NCBI GenBank assembly: GCA_014529385.2
Contig: CM043946.1
Coordinates: 32,630,558 to 32,694,557, forward strand
Source: Adiantum capillus-veneris
Lineage: Eukaryota; Streptophyta; Polypodiopsida; Polypodiales; Pteridaceae
Length of the DNA stretch: 64,000 nucleotides
Direction: 5' to 3'
Shown here: one piece after another, positions 30,537 to 44,174 of the stretch
How positions within the stretch are numbered: position 1 is the stretch's first letter
How the letters are laid out: each line of letters opens with the position of its first letter
The notes under the pieces: generated by a model
The model's database searches: none
What the model was told of the DNA's origin: nothing
The model's input: the letters and a program-made list of their open reading frames with translations, nothing else
Position numbers and translations under genes: made by a program

Positions 30537-31533
30537 CTAGTAATTTTGGGTGTTTTGCAACCCAAGTCTTTTCTTATTTATTTATTTATTGATTTTTGGT
30601 CCTTTTTTTTCTGACCCAGCTATAGAATAGAACGTATGATAGCTCAAAATGAGTGTCTCGGTCAGAGGGACGTGCTGTGCTTTACGGCCCTCCGTTTGGT
30701 CACTTTATGCCCTCGGAATCCCTAAAACCGTCAATTTCTAGTAGGGAACTAGGCCCAAATTAGAAAGTCTAAGGGTGCAAGTGGGAAGAGAAGGGAGGAG
30801 AGTGGAGGACTTGCCCCACATGCTCTCATTCCCTCTTGAGGGGGTAGGGTATATATATAAGAGTGAGTTTAGTATATATCATAAGACTGAGGACTGAGGC
30901 CTGGGCTTGGGCTTGGGCTTGGGCTTGGGCTTGGGGAAACGATCCCGATCAAAATTTTAGTGTAGCCCCCCAGTCACTCACGCTTAAATATTTTCAGTTA
31001 TTTTTTTGATTTTTTTAATTTTTTTTTAAAGGCGATAACCGCGCGCGGTTTCGGTGACCCTTTCTTGGCCACACACACTGTCACCTACCTCACCTGCCAG
31101 TCAACAACTCACAGACAGCTCACTACCTTATCTACTTACTAACTGTGCTGCTAACCACTGACTAATCTGTTAACTGCTTACTGACAGTGAGCTAACTGTC
31201 CACCTACTTCCTCTCTCACTACCTTGCTGTGCAAACACTGTGTGCAGCCAAACCTTGACAGAAAACTGTGTATAGACTGTGTGCAAACAGGAATTGCTAA
31301 CTGCCTACCTACTTATTCATTCACTGCAAACAAGCTAACAACTACTAATTGTGCAAAGACTGTGTGCAAACAGAAAACACAACAGTATGCAGAAATCACA
31401 GAACTTGCAGACAACACAGAAATTAACAACTTACAGAAAAACAACTCATTCCTCTTCCTCTTCCTCTTCTTTCCTACTACAAACAACTCATAGGAGAAGC
31501 ACAAAGTGCCTCTTGGGCTTAGTGCAGGGCGAT
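30537..31533 (-). other. element B 5' leader
   Basis: About 1 kb between primer site and gag start. Includes a hexanucleotide tandem (GGGCTT)n at 30902-30936, a self-complementary AACCGCGCGCGGTT near 31037, and scattered ACTGTGTGCAAACAG motifs at 31225-31380. Confidence 0.7.
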
Positions 31534-31551
31534 TCCCCGACAACGGCGCCA
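31534..31551 (-). promoter_or_regulatory. element B primer binding site (Asp tRNA type)
   Basis: Minus-strand TGGCGCCGTTGTCGGGGA begins a few bases inside the 5' LTR. It differs at one position from the complement of the plant tRNA-Asp(GUC) 3' end as I remember it. Confidence 0.8.
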
Positions 31552-31555
31552 AAAA

Positions 31556-32148
31556 TGTGCGCTCCTTGCCGCACTGTCGAAGCAAGGGACTTGCCGATAC
31601 ACCGTGTGCGAGCCACAAATGGCTCCAAGCACACAACAAGACTAATCTAGCAAGCTCAAAAGAGGGCAATGGTGTGTCACTCACCGCTCTATGCTCCTGC
31701 CATGGAGGATTCCTCGCCGCGATGAAGAAGAAGCTGCAGTCGTGCCGCACTCAACCGCTTCGCCGCCGTCGTGCCTTCGTAATGCTCGATCGCACACACA
31801 CTCTCCCTCTCTCTCTCTCACACACATACACACACACACACACACGAGGAGGTGGAGAAGAAGAAGATGGAGATGGAGATGGAGCAAGAGCACTCTTCTA
31901 TTGCACAAATGAGAGAATGCGTGAATTTTAGGTTTAGTTGGCTTTTATATGAGCTCACCCCATTCACACTTGGGCGCCCATGCTTAGCCAACTAATCCCT
32001 TGAATGTCCCAGTTAGAGTGCGCCTCTCATCGGCGATCACTCTTACCCTTTTCCTATTGGTCCGACAAGCCCGGTACCTGACTCTACCAAATACATAATA
32101 CATGTCCGTCGTAGGTGATGGGGTGTCCGTGAGCCGTGAGGGTTAACA
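31556..32148 (-). repeat. element B 5' LTR
   Basis: 593 bp, minus strand TGTTAACCC ... GCGCACA. Longer than the 3' LTR by a few CT and CA units. A TATATGAG... stretch and the CT/CA tract lie in the likely promoter part. Confidence 0.95.
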
Positions 32149-32153
32149 AGAAA

Positions 32154-33604
<1,451 letters not shown>

Positions 33605-35201
33605 TGTCATAATAATCAATATCTAATTCTCCTAAATGATTTTCTCATATTAAACTGATCATTTAATGTGGGGAAGGCCAGGGGAGAAAAAGCTAGAATA
33701 TTGGTTAAGCTAGCAGACCGGCCACAGTAGGGAACCAAAGGAGGGAAAATAGGGATCCAAAGGGGGGTCCATCTGCAAAAGAGCCATGTGTAACAATGGG
33801 CTAAAAAGACCCTAAGGTTCAGCCCATTAAGACTTCCAAAATGCTAAGGTTCCAAAATTCAAAGGTTGTGTCCAAAAGGTCAACCCTAGGGAAAATTGGA
33901 TGCTTAGTGTGTGTACAAAAGTCTTCTTCAAAGCCTACAAAGGAGGGGGCGAGCCCATTTAGTAGGGGATGAGACAGAAAGCCACACACACACACACACA
34001 CAGGCTCCCTTTACACAAAGGGAATTAGGGACACATGTAGCCTCCCTAGGCCAGATGCCCACAAGGGGTGCCCAATTCCTATTGGAAGACCCTTGAAGTG
34101 GACCAATGAGAATTAAGCTAGAGTAAATCTAGTTTAATTAATTTAAAAACATTTAATAAAAGAAACCAATGAGAATTAAGTCTCCTAGAAGACTATTGGG
34201 CAGTCTCCCAAGGGGTCCAATGAGCATTCAGGAGCCCAATGGCTTGCCTGATTCCTATTGGCCAGGAGGCAAAGGGGTCCAATGAGAGTTTAGTTTAATT
34301 ATTTAATTACCTAAAGCTCTCACAAAAGGGGAAAGGGGGACACATGTCAGAAGGCTATCACTTATGCTGCTTAACACCCATTGGCTTGACTTGGGGAGGT
34401 CCAATGAGGCAAAAGCCAGACCAATTTAGCAGGAAGGGCTCGCCCAAGAGAGAGGGGGGGCTGATTTTTGCTTGGCATTGACACACACACACACACTCAC
34501 ACTTGACCATGTGTGAAGAAAGAATACTCTATCTCCTCCCAAGCTTTAATGGAGAGCTCATCACCTACTCCAAGCTTGTGAGATAGAAGCCTACATCAAC
34601 ACTCTCTTGGCATGTGGATGCAAATCCAACCAAGAGCCAAGCTTCAATGCATGCTCATCTTCTCTACCAAGCTAATTACTAAGCTAAGCTATGCTAATAT
34701 GAGTGATTATGTGAGGAGATGTACATCTTTCTCGTAAGATACTCCTTCTTCCTCTCAATCTACTCTCATACCCTGCTAGCTCTCACCATCTTCGAAGGTG
34801 TGTGAGGTCTTGGGTCTGAGAACGGGGATAATTCAAGTTGTGTTTGATTAAGTGTTTTGCTTAGTGCATGAAGCTTCCATCTTCATTGCACTAGCTAGTC
34901 TCGAAGGAACACAAAGAATTGTATTGTACAATGTCTCTCTTGATGGGAGAAACCATAATACAAAGCCTTTTGGAGGGGGGACCGGCTCCATGCAAATCCG
35001 GTCCTCAACTGTTGTCAATAGCTTAATTTCTCTCTCTTTTGAAAGTATTGTTGATGCTATCTAACTAGGTGTTATGCTTTTTGTTGCTCTCTCCACCCAA
35101 GCACTCTTGTAATTCTCATTAGGAATCTATTCTAATGAAATGCCCACTATGTTCATGCTAATTTCCGCTACACATAAGTTATTAGGCCATTAAATGTTAC
35201 A
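33605..35201 (+). repeat. element A 5' LTR
   Basis: TGTCATAATAATC ... CCATTAAATGTTACA. Contains short CA repeats, several CCAATGAG boxes, and a closing region identical to the 3' LTR. Differs from the latter by a ~20-bp indel near 33735, CA-run length and a few single bases. Confidence 0.95.
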
Positions 35202-35202
35202 T

Positions 35203-35214
35203 TGGTATCAGAGC
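35203..35214 (+). promoter_or_regulatory. element A primer binding site
   Basis: TGGTATCAGAGC, 1 nt after the LTR. Complement of the initiator-Met tRNA end. Confidence 0.92.
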
Positions 35215-35618
35215 TCAAGGTTTCTCTTTTCTTGCTCAAGAAAGGAGGTCCTCAAGCTAGCTACAAATGGTTGGTATTATTAATTGCCTTTGAGTAAGTA
35301 GAATAGGGATTTTTCAGCCTTGCAGTGCGCCTGCCTTCGTGCAGTTAACGGGGCATCACCGTCGAGAGCTATGGTCTTAATAGTGGAGTCCTACGGGGCT
35401 TGCCTACGGCTTAACCACTATTGAGCTATTAGAAGCTTGACAGGAGCCGGTGCTGTTTTGGAGTCGAAAGACCCTCTCTTCTATTCCTTGCAATTAATGG
35501 TATTCGAGCCGCGGGTACAGTAGCTTGAGTGCTTTTTCTAAAGGGGTAAAGAGGAGTAGCAACTAGGGGTTGAAGTGCCAAAGTACACCTAAAAAGTTTA
35601 CACCTAAAAGTTGGTAGA
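35215..35618 (+). other. element A leader
   Basis: 404 bp without a long frame. It is repeated almost exactly at 42519-42922 in the second, truncated copy. Confidence 0.8.
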
Positions 35619-37235
35619 ATGGCTGACAATAGTAAAGAGAGTGAAATTAATGTTGATAACTTTGATTTTGCTCATGAGCAAGCTACTAATGATGCTTCAA
35701 TGCTTGTTAACTATCTTGTTTCTAGGCTTCAACAAGCCATGGGCAATCCATCTCTCCAAAGTGAAGTGCAACGGCAGCTCCGTGCTCATGGGATTCTCCA
35801 AGCTAATCACCATGACGAGAGAACACCTAGGAAGCCTCCTTGTGAGACTACCAAAAGAGGTCTCTCTCCGATTCGGGAAGAAGAAGAGAATCCTTATGAA
35901 GGGCTCAAGAATTTACTTCTTGATGATGTATCTCCTTCCCAAAGGAGAACTCAAGAGCCTCCACTGAAGGAACGAGAAAGAAGCGAATCTCCCGCCACCT
36001 CGGCGGAGATGGCTCCACGAAGACGGCGGGCTAAACGCTCTCCATCACCACCAAAGCGGAGAAGACCATCATATTCTTCTCCCCACCACAATTCAAAGAG
36101 GGATGATAAAAAGCAAGAGAAGAAAAAGGCGAGAAAGAGGACACCCTCTTCTCCATCTTCTTCATCCTCTTCCTCTTATGAAAACTATGGTGAAGATGAC
36201 AAAGATCAAGACAAGAAAAAGGTGAGAAAGAGGTCACCCTCTTCTCCACCTTCTTCAAATTCTTCACCCTCTGAAGAAAGTGATGGTGCAACCTTTGAAC
36301 CATCAAAAAGAAGAGGCCATAGGAAATCCTATGCCGCATGGAAGAGGTCGTCCAAGTTGAAGAAATTCAAAGAGGGAGGGAAGAGCATCTCTTTCCTTAC
36401 CTATGATGGTACCTTTGGTGCTACGGACAAAGTCTTGGCCTTTATCCAGCAATTCGATGCGGCGTTTGGAGATGAGGGCTTCACGGAGTCCTCTAAGCTA
36501 CTCCATGTAGCTATGCACTTTCAAAAGTCCGCCATACAATGGTGGTCTAGCCTACGAGCCAATGGTGAAGCTCCACGAACATGGAAGGCTTTAAGAGCTT
36601 CCATTATGAAGCAATTTTTGGCCATCGATGCCAAAGACAAAGTACTCACCGAATGGCGAAGCTTAAAGCTCTTTCCCAATGAATCCATCCACAAATATGT
36701 AGACAAGTTTTGGGACTTACAACTCAAAGACACTGTCTTCAAAAGGTTGGATTTTGGAGAGCAAAAGCAACAATTTTGTGCGGGCTTAACCGAAGAAATG
36801 GCGGAGTATGTCAACTCCCAAAGGCCACGCACCATATCGGCGGTAATACACCATACTATGGTGGCCTCTCGAATCAATTTCCAAACGGGGGTTAAAAGAA
36901 ATAATAAACCCCCAAAAAACAAGGGTTCCAATGAGCCTAAGGGGAAGGACAATGTCCAAAAGTCTCCTAAGGGAAACTCCAACAAAGCTAAAGAGAAGGG
37001 AGTTTACAAAGGTAAGAATAAACTCTCTCCTGAAGAGCTTGAGCGTTATCATAAAGATAACCGGTGTTTCAAGTGCGGCGAACAAGGGCATGAGTACCGC
37101 GCTTGTCCCCAAAAGAACAACCGCCAAGATCCTCCTAGAGCTTCCTTGGTTGAAATCCAAGAGGAGGAGACTCACCAAACTCACCACAAAGGATCTCCTC
37201 TATGCCATGCTTGGGGAAAGGTAGAGAGAACATGA
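35619..37235 (+). CDS. element A gag
   Basis: 538 codons. Residues ~120-230 are an Arg/Ser/Lys-rich region with two related blocks ([13 protein letters not shown] and [12 protein letters not shown], each followed by Ser/Pro runs), resembling RS-type sequence. Residues ~250-400 match a retrotransposon gag domain ([60 protein letters not shown]). A CX2CX4HX4C zinc knuckle ([14 protein letters not shown]) is at ~482-495. Pol follows in the +1 frame. The start ATG is well placed 404 bp after the primer site. Confidence 0.9.
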   Translation: MADNSKESEINVDNFDFAHEQATNDASMLVNYLVSRLQQAMGNPSLQSEVQRQLRAHGILQANHHDERTPRKPPCETTKRGLSPIREEEENPYEGLKNLLLDDVSPSQRRTQEPPLKERERSESPATSAEMAPRRRRAKRSPSPPKRRRPSYSSPHHNSKRDDKKQEKKKARKRTPSSPSSSSSSSYENYGEDDKDQDKKKVRKRSPSSPPSSNSSPSEESDGATFEPSKRRGHRKSYAAWKRSSKLKKFKEGGKSISFLTYDGTFGATDKVLAFIQQFDAAFGDEGFTESSKLLHVAMHFQKSAIQWWSSLRANGEAPRTWKALRASIMKQFLAIDAKDKVLTEWRSLKLFPNESIHKYVDKFWDLQLKDTVFKRLDFGEQKQQFCAGLTEEMAEYVNSQRPRTISAVIHHTMVASRINFQTGVKRNNKPPKNKGSNEPKGKDNVQKSPKGNSNKAKEKGVYKGKNKLSPEELERYHKDNRCFKCGEQGHEYRACPQKNNRQDPPRASLVEIQEEETHQTHHKGSPLCHAWGKVERT

Positions 37236-38460
37236 TGCTTTTATTCTCTTTGACCCTGGTTCTACTCACAATTTTATATCTATGGAGTTAGCCACCAAGC
37301 TAGGCATACAATCCTACGAGATGGGAGATGTCCTACCCGCAGACAGTGCCTTCAAGGGGCAAGAAGCTTCAGTCACTCCCTTAATTGGGAAATTGAGGCT
37401 TCATGTCCAAGGCTATTTGGACAAAGAGGACTTCTTTATCTCTCCTCTCAAGCATGAGGATGTAATCCTAGGGGCACCATGGTTTGACCGCCTGGCTGCC
37501 GATGTTAAATTTCCTGAAAGGAGAATCTCCTTTAAGTTCAGGGAAAAATACATGTATATAGATGCTAAGGAAATGGGTAACACCATCCCCATTGTACATA
37601 CACCAGCTTTCAACAAGTCAATAAAGAGCTCTATTTCCGTGTACATGATTTTTGTTAAAGATTCTCAAAATGAACCTAATGCTTTAACAAACGAAAATAA
37701 AAGCAACCAAAAGGAATTAGAGTTATCCAATTTTCTCAAGGGGTTTCAAGATGTTTTTATTGACGACATCCCTTGTGAGCTACCTCCTAAACGAGGTAAT
37801 GATGACCATGCAACTGAACTTCTTCCAGGAAGTTCACCGCCTAATAAACCTCCTTATAGAGTTTCTCAAGCTCAACAAGAGGAGATTTTGCGGCAAGTGC
37901 ATGAGTTAGTTGAGAAGGGCATGGTTAGGCCTAGCTCATCTCCATTTTGCTCACCTGTGCTATTAGTGCAAAAGAAAGACGGCACATATCGTATGTGTGT
38001 TGACTATAGAGCACTAAATAGGATCACTATCAAGAATAGGTTTTCCGTTCCACGGGTAGAAGACCTATTTGATAAGCTACAAGGATCAACCTACTTCAGT
38101 AGGGTTGACCTAAAGAGTGGCTATCATCAAATAAGGATAGTTGATCAAGACATTGTAAAGACCGCATTTCGTACTACATTTGGTCTTTACGAATACATTG
38201 TCATGCCTTTTGGCTTGACCAATGCACCAGCCACATTCAACCGCTTGATGGAGAAGCTGTTCAGGACTCATTGAACCTTCACTGGAGTGTTCTTTGATGA
38301 TATTATCATCTACTCTAATTCATTGGAGGAACACAAGCAACACCTCCAAGTAATATTTCAAGTTTTAAGAGAGAATAAACTTTATGTTAATCGAAAGAAA
38401 AGTGAATTTTTCTTGCATGAGATGAGATTCAGTATTTAGGTCACATTATCTCTCAAGATG
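37225..38460 (+). pseudogene. element A protease and RT
   Basis: Protease: [13 protein letters not shown] (DPG at the catalytic site, Asp at 37252), then [44 protein letters not shown] (catalytic Asp), [15 protein letters not shown] at 38272-38274 sits where a Trp codon would fit. The palm box VFFDDIIIYS follows in the same frame. A frameshift near 38425 ends the readable frame. Confidence 0.88.
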
Positions 38461-38468
38461 GCATCCAA

Positions 38469-38950
38469 ATGGATCCATCCAAGTTAGAGGTAATAAAAGG
38501 ATGGCCTAAACCAAGGAATCTTCATGAACTAAGAAGCTTCCTAGGTATGTGTGCATACTATAGACGCTTCATAGAAAAGTTCTCACAAATTGCGGGACCA
38601 TTACATGACCTAACAAAGAAAAGCGTTAGGTATACATGGTCTGCTAAGGAGAACAATGCTTTCGAAAAGCTTAAAGAAAAGCTTATCTCTCAACCTGTGC
38701 TTACACTACCGGATCTCTCAAAACCATTTGAGGTCCAATGCGATGCTTGTGGTGATTGCCTTGGAGCTGTTTTGCTCCAAGAAGGGCACGCCATAGGCTA
38801 TGAGAGTTGAAGGCTCGACCCTGTTGAGCAAGCTCTAGGCATATACGAAAAGGAACTCCTTGCAGTTCTACATGCCTTAGACTCATGGGAGCACTATTTA
38901 TTGGGGACTCCTTTCATTCTATGAACGGATCACCAAAGTCTTAAGTACTT
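38469..38950 (+). pseudogene. element A RT thumb and RNase H start
   Basis: The connection motif SFLGMCAYYRRFIEKFS, then the RNase H start (VQCDACGDCLGAVL), YEKELLAVLHALDSW and TDHQSLKYF. TGA stops at 38808-38810 and 38922-38924 both fall where Arg (CGA) fits the family. Confidence 0.85.
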
Positions 38951-38951
38951 C

Positions 38952-40202
38952 ATGACGCAGACCAAGCTCTCCGACAAACAAATGAGGTGGGCAAATTTCC
39001 TTTCGCAATTTCATTTTCATATTGCTCACATTGCTGGCAAGCATAATCAAGTAGCCGATGCACTCTCAAGATGGCAGAGAGTGAATGCGGTTTCCATAGC
39101 AACTCACAATGATCTATCTTCAATGATAGATGAGTATGCTATTGATCCTGATTATAAAGATGTGATTTCAGCCCTTACATTAGGGAAGAAAGAAGAACCA
39201 TTTACTTTACAAGATGGTTATCTTCTCTATGGCAATAGACTATGCGTTACTAACTCCCTGCGTGAGAAAGTAATGTATGAATCTCATGCTCCCCCGTATG
39301 CGGGGCATAGAGGGATTCAATCTACCTTAAAGGGAATTGAAACATATTTCTATTGGCCTACCATGAAAGTGAACATACAAGAGTATGTTTCCAAATGTGT
39401 GGTATGTCAAAAGACAAAATTTGATAGAGGGAAGCAACCTGGATTGCTTCAACCCTTGCCAATCCCTAATTCACCATGGGAGAGCATATCCATGGGTTTT
39501 ATCTTTGGATTGCCTAAGTCTATCCATGGGAATACGGGAATATGGACGATAGTAGACAGGTTCAGTAAACAAGCTCGTTTTATACCTGTCAAAAAGACTA
39601 TCAAAGCCCATCAAATGGCAACCCTCTTCATTTCACAAATTTTCAAATACCATGGCTTGCCAATGTCCATAGTGTCGGATAGAGATCCTAGAATGACCAG
39701 TAATTTCTGGAAGGGTCTCTTTGAGAATTTAGGGACAAGGCTAAATTTCTCTTCGGCCTATCATCCACAAACGGATGGCCAAAGTGAAATAGCTAACCTA
39801 ACCATTCTCGACCTACTAAAAGCCTATGTAACGGAAGTAGATCAAAGATCCCAATGGGAGAAGTACTTACCCTTAGTGGAGTATGCTTACAATAACAATG
39901 TACATACTTCCACGGGAAAAGCACCTTTCGAGGTAATTGAGGGAAGATCAAAAAGTCCCTTGCTACTTAAGGTACATGGGAAGATCTTCGTTGGAGATGA
40001 GTATAGCCGAGACCTACAAGAATCTTTCCAAAAGATTAAGGATGCTATCTCTATCTCACAGCAAAGGCAAAAGGCTGTTGCTGACAAGCACATAAGAGCC
40101 CAAGCCTTTAAAGAAAACGATTGGGTCTTGTTAACGTTTCCCAAGGCTCGATTAAGGCACACGACGGGCAAGAATCCTACGGGCACAAAAGTACTATGCT
40201 AA
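38952..40202 (+). pseudogene. element A RNase H end and integrase
   Basis: Starts with the RNase H end (GKHNQVADALSR). The zinc-binding HHCC follows (SHAPPYAGHRG; CVVCQKTK), then the integrase core. The first catalytic Asp of the family motif ISMDF is Gly here (ISMGFIFGLP; codon at 39495-39497). The second Asp (VSDRDPRM) and Glu (DGQSEIAN) are present. The enzyme should therefore be inactive. The frame ends at 40202 because of a frameshift just before the GPF motif. Confidence 0.88.
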
Positions 40203-40572
40203 ACTAGCAAAAAGGTACTATGGTCCCTTCCAGATTCTTAGGCCAATCAATGACATGGCCTATCAACTTAAGTTGCCCAATCATTGGCTCATACACAATG
40301 CTTTTCATGTGAGTCTATTAAAGCCTTACAAAGGAGAGCCACCTCAAGAACCAACTATTGAAGACCCACCGGAGATCGAGGACCAAGAGGAGGTGCTGCA
40401 GCCCGAGTTCATTCTCCGTCATGAAGACAAGGTATTAAGAGGCAGTAAGACTATCCGACGATATCTTATTAAATTTAAGAATTATCCTTTTGAAGATGCT
40501 AGATGGATGCAAGGCATACAATTAAAGGATAATCTAAACCTTGTCAATGCTTACAATGCTTCCCAAGAGTAA
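40203..40572 (+). pseudogene. element A integrase C-terminus with chromodomain-like region
   Basis: RYYGPFQI (GPY/F), IHNAFHVSLLKPY, then a chromodomain-like segment: PEFILRHEDKVL, RRYLIKFKNYPFEDARWM. The missing acidic/aromatic features make it a weak canonical chromodomain, but position and pattern fit chromoviruses. Confidence 0.78.
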
Positions 40573-40928
40573 GCAAATGTACAAAATGTACAAAATGAAC
40601 AAAATTTTTGTCTTATAAGACTCTCTTTTTCTTTATTTGTGCACAAAAATGAAGTAGTATGCATGCTTAGATCAAGTTTGTGGAGACGACGTCTCCCAAA
40701 CACCAAGTAGAGCTTGTCACTCTACTATGGAAGACTGATAGGACTGATGTGCAGAGATGCTTGCGGCAGCCTCAGGCTCTCAAGCGCCAAATGGACTAGT
40801 CATCCATTATGGAATGATGTCGTAGGGTAACATAGGGATCCTCTACCCGCTAAGAAAAGGACTCATGAACATGCTTTATCTTCTCTACACCATAGTCGAG
40901 GACGACTATGATTTCAAGAGAGAGGTAA
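40573..40928 (+). other. element A 3' untranslated region and purine tract
   Basis: 356 bp. Ends with TTCAAGAGAGAGGTAA immediately before the LTR, a polypurine tract candidate. Confidence 0.7.
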
Positions 40929-42505
40929 TGTCATAATAATCAATATCTAATTCTCCTAAATGATTTTATCATATTAAACTGATCATTTAATGTGGGGAAG
41001 GCCAGGGGAGAAAAAGCTAGAATATTGGTTAAGCTAGCAGACCGGCCACAGTAGGGATCCAAAGGGGGGGCCATCTGCAAAAGAGCCATGTGTAACAATG
41101 GGCTAAAAAGACCCTAAGGTTCAGCCCATTAAGACTTCCAAAATGCTAAGGTTCCAAAATTCAAAGGTTGTGTCTAAAAGGTCAACCCTAGGGAAAATTG
41201 GATGCTTAGTGTGTGTACAAAAGTCTTCTTCAAAGCCTACAAAGGAGGGGGCGAGCCCATTTAGTAGGGGATGAGAGAGAAAGCCACACACACACACACA
41301 CACACACAGGCTCCCTTTACACAAAGGGAATTAGGGACACATGTCAGCTCCCTAGGCCAGATGCCCACAAGGGGTGCCCAATTCCTATTGGAAGACCCTT
41401 GAAGTGGACCAATGAGAATTAATCTAGAGTAAATCTAGTTTAATTAATTTAAAAAAATTTAATAAAAGAAACCAATGAGAATTAAGTCTTCTAGAAGACT
41501 ATTGGGCAGTCTCCCAAGGGGTCCAATGAGCATTCAGGAGCCCAATGGCTTGCCTGATTCCTATTGGCCAGGAGGCAAAGGGGTCCAATGAGAGTTTAGT
41601 TTAATTATTTAATTACCTAAAGCTCTCACAAAAGGGGAAAGGGGGACACATGTCAGAAGGCTATCACTTATGCTGCTTAACACCCATTGGCTTGACTTGG
41701 GGAGGTCCAATGAGGCAAAAGCCAGACCAATTTAGCAAGAAGGGCTCGCCCAAGAGAGAGGGGGGGCTGATTTTTGCTTGGCATTGACACACACACACAC
41801 TCACACTTGACCATGTGTGAAGAAAGAATACTCTATCTCCTCCCAAGCTTTAATGGAGAGCTCATCACCTACTCCAAGCTTGTGAGATAGAAGCCTACAT
41901 CAACACTCTCTTGGCATGTGGATGCAAATCCAACCAAGAGCCAAGCTTCAATGCATGCTCATCTTCTCTACCAAGCTAATTACTAAGCTAAGCTATGCTA
42001 ATATGAGTGATTATGTGAGGAGATGTACATCTTTCTCGTAAGATACTCCTTCTTCCTCTCAATCTACTCTCATACCCTGCTAGCTCTCACCATCTTCGAA
42101 GGTGTGTGAGGTCTTGGGTCTGAGAACGGGGATAATTCAAGTTGTGTTTGATTAAGTGTTTTGCTTAGTGCATGAAGCTTCCATCTTCATTGCACTAGCT
42201 AGTCTCGAAGGAACACAAAGAATTGTATTGTACAATGTCTCTCTTGATGGGAGAAACCATAATACAAAGCCTTTTGGAGGGGGGACCGGCTCCATGCAAA
42301 TCCGGTCCTCAACTGTTGTCAATAGCTTAATTTCTCTCTCTTTTGAAAGTATTGTTGATGCTATCTAACTAGGTGTTATGCTTTTTGTTGCTCTTTCCAC
42401 CCAAGCACTCTTGTAATTCTCATTAGGAATCTATTCTAATGAAATGCCCACTATGTTCATGCTAATTTCCGCTACACATAAGTTATTAGGCCATTAAATG
42501 TTACA
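40929..42505 (+). repeat. shared middle LTR of the element A tandem
   Basis: 3' LTR of the first copy and 5' LTR of the truncated second copy. Near-identical to 33605-35201. Confidence 0.95.
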
Positions 42506-44174
42506 TTGGTATCAGAGCTCAAGGTTTCTCTTTTCTTGCTCAAGAAGGGAGGTCCTCAAGCTAGCTACAAATGGTTGGTATAATTAATTGCCTGTGAGTA
42601 AGTAGAATAGGGATTTTTCAGCCTTGCAGTGCGCCTGCCTTCGTGCAGTTAACGGGGCATCACCGTCGAGAGCTATGGTCTTAATAGTGGAGTCCTACGG
42701 GGCTTGCCTACGGCTTAACCACTATTGAGCTATTAGAAGCTTGACAGGAGCCGGTGCTGTTTTGGAGTCGAAAGACCCTCTCTTCTATTCCTTGCAATTA
42801 ATGGTATTTGAGCCGCGAGTACAGTAGCTTGAGTGCTTTTTCTAAAGTGGTAAAGAGGAGTAGCAACTAGGGCTTGAAGTGCCAAAGTACACCTAAAAAG
42901 TTTACACCTAAAAGTTGGTAGAATGGCTGACAATAGTAAAGAGAGTGAAATTAATGTTGATAACTTTGATTTTGATCATGAGCAATCTACTAATGATGCT
43001 TCAATGCTTGTTAACTATCTTGTTTCTAGGCTTCAACAAGCCATGGGCAATCCATCTCTCCAAAGTGAAGTGCAACGGCAGCTTCGTGCTCACGGGATTC
43101 TCCAAGCTAATCACCATGACGAGAGAACACCTAGGAAGCCTCCTTGTGAGACTACCAAAAGAGGTCTCTCTCCGATTCGGGAAGAAGAAGAGAATCCTTA
43201 TGAAGGGCTCAAGAATTTACTTCTTGATGATGTATCTCCTTCCCAAAGGAGAACTCAAGAGCCTCCACTGAAGGAACGAGAAAGAAGCGAATCTCCCGCC
43301 ACCTCGGCGGAGATGGCTCCACGAAGACGGCGGGCTAAACGCTCTCCATCACCACCAAAGCGGAGAAGACCATCATATTCTTCTCCCCACCACAATTCAA
43401 AGAGGGATGATAAAAAGCAAGAGAAGAAAAAGGCGAGAAAGAGGACACCCTCTTCTCCATCTTCTTCATCCTCTTCCTCTTATGAAAACTATGGTGAAGA
43501 TGACAAAGATCAAGACAAGAAAAAGGCGAGAAAGAGGTCACCCTCTTCTCCACCTTCTTCAAATTCTTCACCCTCTGAAGAAAGTGATGGTGCAACCTTT
43601 GAACCATCAAAAAGAAGAGGCCATAGGAAATCCTATGCCGCATGGAAGAGGTCGTCCAAGTTGAAGAAATTCAAAGAGGGAGGGAAGAGCATCTCTTTCC
43701 TTACCTATGATGGTACCTTTGGTGCTACGGACAAAGTCTTGGCCTTTATCCAGCAATTCGATGCGGCGTTTGGAGATGAGGGCTTCACGGAGTCCTCTAA
43801 GCTACGCCATGTAGCTATGCACTTTCAAAAGTCCGCTAGACAATGGTGGTCTAGCCTACGAGCCAATGGTGAAGCTCCACGAACATGGAAGGCTTTAAGA
43901 GCTTCCATTATGAAGCAATTTTTGGCCACCGATGCCAAAGACAAAGTACTCACCGAATGGCGAAGCTTAAAGCTCTCTCCTAATGAATCCATCCACAAAT
44001 ATGTAGACAAGTTTTGGGACTTACATCTCAAAGCCACTGTCTTCAAAAGGTTGGATTTTGGAGAGCAAAAGCAACAATTTTGTGCGGGCTTAACCGAAGA
44101 AATGTCGGAGTATGTCAACTCCCAAAGGCCACGCACCATATGGCGGAGTATGTCAACTCCCAAAGGCCACACAC
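42506..44174 (+). mobile_element. truncated second internal copy of element A
   Basis: Primer site at 42507-42518, leader and gag repeat 35203-36835 almost base for base, then stop at a breakpoint at about 44140. This gives an LTR-internal-LTR-partial internal array. No third LTR is present in the window. Confidence 0.92.

Larger units (their letters stand above)
18283..32148 (-). mobile_element. Gypsy element B (large Ty3/Gypsy, Tat/Athila-like)
   Basis: A 13,866-bp complete element on the minus strand with LTRs of 585 and 593 bp, a perfect 5-bp target duplication AGAAA (18278-18282, 32149-32153), an Asp-tRNA-type primer site and a polypurine tract. Order from its 5' end: leader, N-terminal gag extension, gag, extra zinc knuckles, protease, RT-RNase H, integrase, a second protease-like domain, a small acidic ORF, 3' LTR. 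RT precedes integrase, so it is Gypsy. No chromodomain is seen, and the GLDFVGPI integrase and VDDELPD region point to the Tat/Athila side. LTRs differ at about two transitions plus microsatellite length, so the insertion is young. Five internal stop codons but almost no frameshifts were found. Confidence 0.95.
33605..42505 (+). mobile_element. Gypsy element A (chromodomain-type Ty3/Gypsy)
   Basis: An 8.9-kb element with 1597/1577-bp LTRs that are almost identical, an initiator-Met primer site, gag, protease, RT-RNase H, integrase and a C-terminal chromodomain-like region, hence a chromovirus. Left flank TAGAA. There is no right flank, because the 3' LTR runs straight into a second primer site and gag (42506-44174). 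Broken by TAG near 37222, TGA at 38272-38274, 38808-38810 and 38922-38924, and frameshifts near 38425 and 40195. Confidence 0.93.

Noticed and set aside
38310-38460. Programmed frameshift in element A RT
   Set aside because: The frame change lies inside the conserved region just after the palm box, where Gypsy elements keep one frame. It is a mutation.
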